A stretch of DNA of 64,000 nucleotides. Source: Microbacterium paraoxydans (GTDB lineage: Bacteria > Actinomycetota > Actinomycetes > Actinomycetales > Microbacteriaceae). Location of the stretch: NCBI RefSeq assembly GCF_020524545.1, contig NZ_JAIVLG010000005.1, positions 1 to 64,000 of the forward strand, read 5' to 3'. A program made the position numbers and the translations under genes. Below, in pieces: positions 54,694 to 61,232 of this stretch (position 1 is its first letter; the number at the start of each line of letters is the position of its first letter). The notes under the pieces are model-generated. The model was not told the DNA's origin, searched no databases, and saw only the letters and a list, made by a program, of their open reading frames with translations.

Positions 54694-56229
54694 TCAGTGC
54701 GAGGGGGCTTTGCGCAGTGTGACGGCGGCGATCACCCCGGCGACCACGACGAGTCCCGCGCCGATCAGCGACGTCACCGTCACACCGGAGCCGAACGCGT
54801 CGGCGGCCGCGTCCCAGAGGGCCGTACCCAGCTGGGCCGGAAGGTCCTGCGCAGCCGTGTACGCGCCCGCGAGGGTCTCCTCCGCAGCATGCGCGACGTC
54901 GGCGGGCAGACCTGCCGGGAGCACGAGGGCCCCACGGTAGAACGCGGTGATGATGCCACCGAGCACCGCGGTGCCGAGTACCGCCCCGAGTTCGTAGGCC
55001 GTCTCCGACACCGCACTCGCCGCGCCCGCCTTGGCCGCGGGAGCGCTGGACAGGATCAGCTCGTTGGAGATCGTCTCCGCCGCGCCGATGCCGATGCCGA
55101 GCACCACGAACGCCACCACGAGCGGCAGGACGCCGTGCTCGTGGGTCGTCAACGCCACGATGAGATAGCCGGCCACCGAGAACGCGAGACCGGCGGGGAT
55201 CACGATGTGCGGAGGAACGCGACGCGAGACGGGCACGACCGAGAGACCCGCGACGATCATCGCGAGCATGCCGGGCACGAGGGCGATGCCGGCCATCATC
55301 GGGGACAGCCCGAGGACGAGCTGCAGGTGCTGCGACACGAAGTACAGGAAGCCCACCAACGCGACCACGCTGAGCAGGTTCACCAGGATCGCCCCGGAGA
55401 ACGAGCCGCGCCGGAACAGGGCCATGTCGAGCATCGGGCTCTTGGCCCGCAGCTGACGGCGCACGAACAGGTAGCCCATGCCGAAGCCGAGCAGAGCCCA
55501 GGCGCCGGCTGTGAAGGTCGGGCCGTCCACCGCGAAGGACTTGATCGCGTAGACCACCGGGATCATGGTCGCCATCGACAGCGCGATGCTGACCAGGTCG
55601 ATGCGGCCCGGGTTCGGATCGCGACTCTCCGGGACCAGCAGCGGTGCGGCGATGAGCAGCGGGATGAGTACCGGGACGGCGATCAGGAAGACCGAGCCCC
55701 AAGCGAAGTGCTCGAGGAGGAAGCCGCCCACGATCGGTCCCAGCGCCGAGCCGGCCGAGAACGCCGACGCCCAGACCGCGATCGCCATGCGGCGCTGGTC
55801 GCGGTTCCGGAAGATCGAGCGGAGCAGCGAGAGCGTCGACGGCATCAGCATGGCACCGAAGAAGCCGAGGAGCGCGCGGGCGGCGATCAACAAGCCAGCC
55901 GTGGGCGCGAAAGCAGCCAACGCGGACACGGCGGCGAAGCCGGTCGCCCCGATCAGCAGCATCTTCCGACGCCCGAACCGGTCGCCGAGCGTACCCATCG
56001 TGACGAGGAGTCCGGCCAGCACCAGCGGATACACATCGATGATCCACAGCTGCTCCGCGCCGGTGGGCGCGAGCGCGATGGAGATCTCAGGGAGCGCGAA
56101 GCTCAGCACCGTGTTGTCCACCGACACCAGCAGCACCGGCAGCATGAGGACGACGAGCGCCGCCCAGCCACGGGCTCCGACGCGGGGAGCATCCGTCTCT
56201 GTCGTCGGGATCGACGCAGTACGGGTCAT
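54694..56229 (-). CDS. DHA2-family drug:H+ antiporter (14 spans)
   Basis: The 511-residue protein has about 14 spans and resembles QacA/SmvA-type multidrug exporters. It has an early VSVDNTVLSFALPEIS near 35-50, GDRFGRRKMLLIGATGFAAVS in loop 2-3, and the antiporter motif C region WASAFSAGSALGPIVGGFLLEH near 153-174. It is divergent from a TetR regulator with a perfect operator in the gap, so induction by its own substrates is likely. Substrates cannot be named from sequence; quaternary ammonium compounds are typical. Confidence 0.93.
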   Translation of the reverse strand: MTRTASIPTTETDAPRVGARGWAALVVLMLPVLLVSVDNTVLSFALPEISIALAPTGAEQLWIIDVYPLVLAGLLVTMGTLGDRFGRRKMLLIGATGFAAVSALAAFAPTAGLLIAARALLGFFGAMLMPSTLSLLRSIFRNRDQRRMAIAVWASAFSAGSALGPIVGGFLLEHFAWGSVFLIAVPVLIPLLIAAPLLVPESRDPNPGRIDLVSIALSMATMIPVVYAIKSFAVDGPTFTAGAWALLGFGMGYLFVRRQLRAKSPMLDMALFRRGSFSGAILVNLLSVVALVGFLYFVSQHLQLVLGLSPMMAGIALVPGMLAMIVAGLSVVPVSRRVPPHIVIPAGLAFSVAGYLIVALTTHEHGVLPLVVAFVVLGIGIGAAETISNELILSSAPAAKAGAASAVSETAYELGAVLGTAVLGGIITAFYRGALVLPAGLPADVAHAAEETLAGAYTAAQDLPAQLGTALWDAAADAFGSGVTVTSLIGAGLVVVAGVIAAVTLRKAPSH

Positions 56230-56253
56230 GGAACACCTCTCAGGACTCTGATC

Positions 56254-56271
56254 GACGGTTAGTGAACCGTC
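56254..56271. promoter_or_regulatory. TetR operator in the efflux-pump/regulator gap
   Basis: GACGGTTAGTGAACCGTC is a perfect 7-4-7 palindrome centred between the divergent DHA2 pump and TetR gene. A TATAGT -10 element for the TetR gene follows at 56279-56284, so bound repressor would cover the -35 region. Confidence 0.75.
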
Positions 56272-56324
56272 CGGCTGGTATAGTAACAGAATTGCGACCG
56301 CTCTCCCTGTGCAGAGGACCCACG

Positions 56325-56867
56325 ATGCCCCGACCTCCCCTCGCCCGCGAGAAGGTGCTCGATGCCTTCGAAACGATCCTCATCGAAGACGGCGAGCGTG
56401 CCGCGACCCTCGAGGCGACCGCCAAGACTGCCGGGGTCTCCAAGGGCGGCCTGCTGTATCACTTCGGCTCGAAGGAGGAGCTGGAGATCGGCCTGGTGGA
56501 GCGCCTCGACCGCCTCACGACAACGGACCTCGAGCGAATGACGGCGGCCGAGGAGGGGCCTGTCGCGTATTACGTGCGCACCTCGGTGATGGAAGACGAC
56601 GCCCTCGATCGCGTCCTGATCGCGACGACGCGACTCGCGCAGGGCGGATCGATCGCAGCCGCCGACATGCTCCGCGAGACGCGGCGACGGTGGGCCGAGA
56701 CCATCCGTCCGCACGTGCGCGACAACGCGAGCCTCGACCTCGTGATGCTCGTGAGTGACGGCCTGTACTTCAACAACTCCCTCGATGTGCACGGGCCCGA
56801 ACGCCTGGTTCCACGCAGCGACGAGCTCAAGGACCTGATCGCGCTCGTCCTCCGAGCCACGGCCTGA
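56325..56867 (+). CDS. TetR-family repressor of the DHA2 pump
   Basis: The 180-residue protein has the TetR helix-turn-helix at about 8-50 (AREKVLDAFETILIEDGERA, then TAKTAGVSKGGLLYHFGSKE) and a C-terminal TetR_C-like helical ligand domain. ATG at 56325 (MPRPPLAREKV) is chosen, since the longer frame starts inside the operator. It is divergent from the pump and shares the palindrome at 56254-56271, indicating repression of both. A large hairpin terminator follows its stop. Confidence 0.93.
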   Translation: MPRPPLAREKVLDAFETILIEDGERAATLEATAKTAGVSKGGLLYHFGSKEELEIGLVERLDRLTTTDLERMTAAEEGPVAYYVRTSVMEDDALDRVLIATTRLAQGGSIAAADMLRETRRRWAETIRPHVRDNASLDLVMLVSDGLYFNNSLDVHGPERLVPRSDELKDLIALVLRATA

Positions 56868-56874
56868 GCATCAC

Positions 56875-56923
56875 ACGGACGGGAGAGGGCGGGAGCATCT
56901 CGCTCCCGCCCTCTCCCGTCCGT
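56875..56923. terminator. 22-bp perfect hairpin, bidirectional terminator
   Basis: Arms 56875-56896 and 56902-56923 are exactly complementary over 22 bp around loop ATCTC. It lies between the convergent TetR gene and serA, 8 and 12 bases from their stops. There is no T-run; very stable GC hairpins of this kind commonly end transcripts in actinobacteria. Confidence 0.8.
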
Positions 56924-56935
56924 CGCGTCGAGTGG

Positions 56936-58540
56936 TCAGACCTCGGTGATCTCGATCTGCCGGAAGAGGTCCGCGTCGATCGCCGCGCTCACGTCTTCGA
57001 GCAGCTCCTCCGATACCGGCGAGTCGAGCGTCAGCACGCTGAGCGCCTGCGCGCCCGCTGCCTGACGCGCGATCTGCATGCCGGCGATGTTGATCCCCGC
57101 TTCGCCGAACTTCTGTCCGTACACCGCCACGATGCCGGGACGGTCGGTGTAGAGCATCACGACGTGGTGCTGCTCGATCGGCAGTTCGAGCGCGTGATCG
57201 TTGATGCCGACCAGCTTCTCCGTCTGCTTCGGTCCCGTCAGGGTTCCGGAGACCGACAGCTGGGTCCCGTCGGACAGGGCACCGGTGAGCGTGATCACGT
57301 TGCGGTACTCGTCGCTCACGTCGTCCTTGAGCAGACGCACGGCGATGCCGCGCTGTTCTGCGAGGAGCGGGGCGTTCACATACGAGACGGTCTCGCTCAC
57401 GATGTTCGTGAACACGCCCTTGAGCGCGGCGAGCTTGAGGACGCTGACGTCGTAGTCGTTGAGCTCGCCGTGCACCTCGACGTCGAGGCTCGTGAGGGGC
57501 GAGGTCGCCAGCGACGCGAAGATCTGACCGAGCTTCTCGACCAAGGAGATGCCGGGGCGCACATAGGGGTCGATCACGCCACCCGCGACGTTCACCGCGT
57601 CCGGCACGAGGTCTCCGCCGAGCGCGAGACGCACCGAGCGGGCGACCGAGACTCCGGCCTTCTCCTGGGCTTCCTCGGTGCTGGCGCCGAGGTGCGGGGT
57701 GACGACGACGTTGGGGAGGTCCAGGAGCGGACGCGCGGTTCCGCCCTCGACGGGAGGCTCGGTCGTGAAGACATCGAGGCCGGCGCCGGCGATCTCACCG
57801 GCGACGAGGGCCGCGTGGAGCGCTTCCTCATCGATCAGTCCACCGCGGGCGACGTTGACCACGAAAGCCGTCGGCTTCATGGCCTGGAACTGCGCGGCAC
57901 CGATCATGCCGGTGGTCTCCGGCGTCTTGGGCATGTGGATCGTCAGGAAGTCCGACTCGGCCACGAGCTCGTCGAGCGAGAGCAGCTGCACGCCGAGCTG
58001 CTGCGCGCGTGCCGAGGTGACGTACGGGTCGTAAGCGACGACCCGCATGTCGAACGCTGCGAGGCGAGCCGCGACGAGGGCGCCGATACGGCCGAGACCG
58101 ACGATGCCGACCGTCTTCTCGAACAGCTCGGCACCGGTGAAGGAGCTGCGCTTCCACGCACCGCCGGAGAGCGACGCATGAGCGGCGGGGATGCGGCGGG
58201 CCAGGCTCAGGATGTGGCCGACGGTGAGCTCCGCCGCAGAGACGATGTTGGACGTCGGCGCGTTCACGACCATGACACCGGCCGCAGTGGCCGCCTTGAT
58301 GTCGACGTTGTCGAGGCCGACACCCGCGCGCGCGACGACCTTCAGCTTCGGTGCGTGCGTCAGCGCTTCCTCATCGATGCGCGTCGCCGAACGCACGAGC
58401 ACGGCATCGGCGTCCGCGAGTGCGGCGAAGAGCGCCTCGCGATCGGTGCCGTCGACGTCACGGACGTCGAAGTCGGGGCCCAGGGCCTCGATCGTGGCGG
58501 GAGAGAGTACTTCGGCGATGAGCACGACGGGCTTCGGCAC
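56936..58540 (-). CDS. serA: D-3-phosphoglycerate dehydrogenase
   Basis: SerA oxidises 3-phosphoglycerate, the first step of serine synthesis. The 534-residue long-form enzyme has the NAD-binding [20 protein letters not shown] near 143-162 and the catalytic DVFTTEPP and [15 protein letters not shown] regions. An intervening allosteric domain (about 310-450) and a C-terminal ACT domain ([26 protein letters not shown]) follow. The start is GTG at 58540, preceded by GAAGGA. The open frame continues upstream without family similarity. ACT and intervening domains suggest serine feedback inhibition. Confidence 0.96.
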   Translation of the reverse strand: MPKPVVLIAEVLSPATIEALGPDFDVRDVDGTDREALFAALADADAVLVRSATRIDEEALTHAPKLKVVARAGVGLDNVDIKAATAAGVMVVNAPTSNIVSAAELTVGHILSLARRIPAAHASLSGGAWKRSSFTGAELFEKTVGIVGLGRIGALVAARLAAFDMRVVAYDPYVTSARAQQLGVQLLSLDELVAESDFLTIHMPKTPETTGMIGAAQFQAMKPTAFVVNVARGGLIDEEALHAALVAGEIAGAGLDVFTTEPPVEGGTARPLLDLPNVVVTPHLGASTEEAQEKAGVSVARSVRLALGGDLVPDAVNVAGGVIDPYVRPGISLVEKLGQIFASLATSPLTSLDVEVHGELNDYDVSVLKLAALKGVFTNIVSETVSYVNAPLLAEQRGIAVRLLKDDVSDEYRNVITLTGALSDGTQLSVSGTLTGPKQTEKLVGINDHALELPIEQHHVVMLYTDRPGIVAVYGQKFGEAGINIAGMQIARQAAGAQALSVLTLDSPVSEELLEDVSAAIDADLFRQIEITEV

Positions 58541-58662
58541 AGTGGATCCTTCGGGGCAGCTCGGCAGGCGGGAGGGGCCGATGCGCCGCACACCATGGGG
58601 GCGCGATCGCGTCAACTCTACCGGAGGGGTCGGGTCGCTCCGTGCCGTATGACGCCCGCAGC

Positions 58663-58998
58663 TCAGGCGCTCGGCATCGTCAGGCTGAGCGCGATCAGGC
58701 TCATCCAGAACACTGCGACGACGCCGAGTCCGGCCAGGAACACGAGGAGGAGCTCGCCCACCCGCCGCCGACGGCCGATCAGGTAGGCGAAGGCGAAGAC
58801 GATCGCGGGGAACGCGACGCCGAAGAGCAGGGTCGCCCATCCGCCGGCGGTCAGTCCTGTCTGGGCCATGGTGATCAGATGCGCGACGGCGTTCCACACC
58901 GCGTACGCATAGAAGAGTCCCGCGAGTCCGATGACGAGGCCGACGGCCCACCGGGGTGAGGGGGCGGACACCGGCTCGGTGGTCTGGGATGCGCTCAT
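58663..58998 (-). CDS. Small three-span membrane protein
   Basis: The 111-residue protein has a short polar start (MSASQTTEPVSAPSPRW) and three hydrophobic spans (about 17-38, 45-70 and 84-107), with an RRRR cluster between spans two and three. No family is recognised. The ATG overlaps the stop of the upstream gene (ATGA), so the two small membrane proteins are translated together. It ends 122 bases upstream of serA on the same strand. Confidence 0.75.
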   Translation of the reverse strand: MSASQTTEPVSAPSPRWAVGLVIGLAGLFYAYAVWNAVAHLITMAQTGLTAGGWATLLFGVAFPAIVFAFAYLIGRRRRVGELLLVFLAGLGVVAVFWMSLIALSLTMPSA

Positions 58999-59459
58999 GA
59001 TCCGATCACCCCCACGGTGACGAAGGGCCAGGGAACCAGCAGGACGACCCCCGCGAGCAGCACGGCGACGCGGATCCACGACGCCCGCCCCCTGGTCAGA
59101 ACCCAGCTCGCGAGGAACCAGAGTGCCGGCGCGGCGATCGCCAGCACGAACCAGGGCAGGAACATCATGTCGGCGACCAGGAACGACGCCAGCGGCTGCA
59201 GGCGCAGCCCACCGACGATCCATCCGATCGTGTAGAGCAGATACACGCCGCCGACGATGCCGAGGGTCAGCAGCATCGGCGTGCTGAGCCCGGCCTGTTC
59301 CTCGAGCCGAGCCGGGGTGATCGACCCGTCCCCCTCGATCGTGCCGACGTCACGGCTACCTTTCCCGACAGCATTCCAGCCATGAGGCAACGCGGGCTCC
59401 TTCGGTGCGGAAGCCTCGTCGCCGTCCCAGGTGAGGGCGTCGTCGGAGTCGGAAGTCAT
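58995..59459 (-). CDS. Membrane protein of unknown function
   Basis: The 154-residue protein has an acidic, soluble N-terminal 60 residues (MTSDSDDALTWDGDEASAPK) containing ALPHGWNAVGKGS, followed by three spans near 62-82, 88-113 and 127-152. No enzyme motif is visible. It is coupled to the downstream 111-residue protein and divergent from the 312-residue membrane protein, suggesting a local envelope module. A TACGCT -10-like element 7 bases before the ATG suggests a leaderless transcript. Confidence 0.75.
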   Translation of the reverse strand: MTSDSDDALTWDGDEASAPKEPALPHGWNAVGKGSRDVGTIEGDGSITPARLEEQAGLSTPMLLTLGIVGGVYLLYTIGWIVGGLRLQPLASFLVADMMFLPWFVLAIAAPALWFLASWVLTRGRASWIRVAVLLAGVVLLVPWPFVTVGVIGS

Positions 59460-59543
59460 GCCCTCTAGCGTAGGACACCCCGTCCACTAGGCTCAGGGTT
59501 GCCGCGAGCCGGAACGGCTGGCATCCAGGGGAAAGGAAGCACC

Positions 59544-60482
59544 GTGGCCGAGAGCGACGACACCGACGCGCGGAACGAACCGTCCGCGACGACCGCGACC
59601 CCGGAGCCACCCTCCGGCTGGACACCCACTGCAGAAGCGAAGGCCACGGCCACGCGTTTCCGCTGGATAGCCGCCATCCTGTGGGCGGTCGCGATCATCG
59701 GCGAGGGCATCGGCATCTTCTGGCTCCTCCGCCAGCGCGAGTTCGTCGGCGAGGACGGTACGCTGCTCCGCAACCCTGACACCGGCTTGTTGGAGGAACG
59801 AGGTGTCACCGCGACTTTCCCGCAGTGGGCGTTCATCGCTCTGCTGGTGCTGCTCGTCGTCATCGCCGCGCTGTCCATCACCGGCTCGGTGCTGTGGAAG
59901 AAGGCGAACCGCCTCGATCCCGCGCGCAAAGCCGACAAGACGCGGTTCTTCGTCCAGAACCAGCTCGGCGCGATCATCGCAGTGGTGGCCTTCCTTCCCC
60001 TGATCATCCTGATCTTCCTGAACAAAGACATGGACAAGGGGCAGAAGACCACGGCCGGCATCGTCGGAGTCGCTCTCGCGGCCCTGGCACTGTTCATCGG
60101 CGTCGACTTCGATGCCCCGTCTGTCGAGCAGTACACGGCCGACCAGTCCGCCGTGATTCAGCTCCTCGGCAAGGACGAGGTCGTGTGGGTCGACGGCGGC
60201 AAGGTGTACCACGTGTGCGATGAGGTCTCGGCGATCCAGACGGGGAGCGAGATCCGCACGGGCACCACCGCGCAGGCGGTCGAAGCGGGAAAGATCCGGC
60301 TCACCCTCCAGTTCGCCTCGGAGCTGCGGGCGTGCGGTCTTCCCGTTCCCGAGAATGACGACGAGATCACCGAGGCGCTGCGAGCGATCCAGGCCGGCGA
60401 GACCGACACCGCGCTCCCGGCGCCGCGATGGACCGATCCTTCCGAGGCCCCGATCGTCGTGGAAGAGGCACCGACGGAGTGA
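59544..60482 (+). CDS. Membrane protein with C-terminal soluble domain, unknown function
   Basis: The 312-residue protein has an acidic N-terminal 35 residues and four spans (about 38-60, 92-115, 145-165 and 170-188). A C-terminal domain of about 120 residues begins DFDAPSVEQYTADQSAVIQLL and includes VWVDGGKVYHVCDEVSAIQTGSE and a second cysteine near 272. A single-pair disulfide outside the cell is possible. GTG at 59544 is chosen because GAAAGGAAG precedes it. I do not recognise the family. It is convergent with the GntR gene and divergent from the two small membrane proteins. Confidence 0.8.
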   Translation: MAESDDTDARNEPSATTATPEPPSGWTPTAEAKATATRFRWIAAILWAVAIIGEGIGIFWLLRQREFVGEDGTLLRNPDTGLLEERGVTATFPQWAFIALLVLLVVIAALSITGSVLWKKANRLDPARKADKTRFFVQNQLGAIIAVVAFLPLIILIFLNKDMDKGQKTTAGIVGVALAALALFIGVDFDAPSVEQYTADQSAVIQLLGKDEVVWVDGGKVYHVCDEVSAIQTGSEIRTGTTAQAVEAGKIRLTLQFASELRACGLPVPENDDEITEALRAIQAGETDTALPAPRWTDPSEAPIVVEEAPTE

Positions 60483-60496
60483 GGAGCGCCTCGACG

Positions 60497-61159
60497 CTAG
60501 TCCGCGTCGAGCGCCTCCACCAACCGTTCCTCAGCCGAAGACAGGTGAGCGTCGAGAAGGGCTGCCGCTCGTTCCGCGTCCCCTGAGGAGACCGCGTCCA
60601 GGATGTCGCGGTGCTGCGCTGCGATCACGGCGGCATCGAGAAGCCGTCGACCCTGGACCTGCGCCATGCACAAGCGCACCTCGTCGAGGACGCTGCGGTA
60701 CATGCGCGCGGTGCGTTCGCTGTCGAGCGCCTCGATGAGAGCGGTGTGGAATCGGAGATCGGGCGCGACGGTGGCCGGATCCGGCCCCGGCGGCATCGCG
60801 AGGAGCTCCGCGTTCGCCTCGACCGCGGCGACGGGCACTGTCCGCGTCACCGCGAGGTCGCGGAGCGCGGCGCTCTCGAGTCGCGTCCTGGTGCGATAGA
60901 CATCCCGTACCGTCTCGGGGTCGATCCCGACGACACGCGCACTGCGATGCGCCGTGCGCACCAGGAGACCGCTCGCGACGAGCTGCTCGATCGCCGCCTT
61001 CGCGCTGGGACGGGCCACTCCGAAGGTCTGCGACACCGCCGCTTCGGTGATCGGATCCCCCGAGCGGATCTCCGCGCTGAGGATGCGGCCGCGCAACTGG
61101 GCGGTGACCGCGTCCACGACGCCGACGACGCCCAGCGTTGCTTCCGAAGCGGTCGTCAT
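60497..61159 (-). CDS. GntR-family (FadR/LldR-like) transcriptional regulator
   Basis: The 220-residue protein has the GntR winged helix at 15-75 (ITEAAVSQTFGVARPSAKAAIEQL) and an FCD-type ligand domain with metal-binding-like residues (DLRFHTALIEALD and AAQHRDILDAV). FadR-group members bind TNGTNNNACNA operators; such a site lies in the gap to the divergent D-lactate dehydrogenase gene. A lactate-responsive repressor like LldR is therefore likely. The ATG at 61159 (MTTASEATLGVVG) is used; the open frame upstream spans the promoter region. Confidence 0.9.
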   Translation of the reverse strand: MTTASEATLGVVGVVDAVTAQLRGRILSAEIRSGDPITEAAVSQTFGVARPSAKAAIEQLVASGLLVRTAHRSARVVGIDPETVRDVYRTRTRLESAALRDLAVTRTVPVAAVEANAELLAMPPGPDPATVAPDLRFHTALIEALDSERTARMYRSVLDEVRLCMAQVQGRRLLDAAVIAAQHRDILDAVSSGDAERAAALLDAHLSSAEERLVEALDAD

Positions 61160-61197
61160 GTGGGCCAGCCTACCGAAAGGGCACGAGGTCGGTACAC

Positions 61198-61208
61198 TTG
61201 TCTGACAA
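61198..61208. promoter_or_regulatory. LldR/FadR-type operator overlapping the dehydrogenase promoter
   Basis: TTGTCTGACAA fits the FadR-group consensus TNGTNNNACNA as a perfect 5-1-5 palindrome. A TACACT -10-like element at 61193-61198 (GG-TACACT) abuts it, so the regulator would sit on the expected start point of the dehydrogenase message. Confidence 0.7.
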
Positions 61209-61232
61209 TTCCCGACGCAGCAGAGGAGCACC

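Noticed and set aside
58360..58596. Possible leader peptide overlapping the serA start
   Set aside because: The frame opens at an ATG 57 bases upstream of serA but has no serine run or paired stems and continues into serA out of frame. Nothing supports attenuation.
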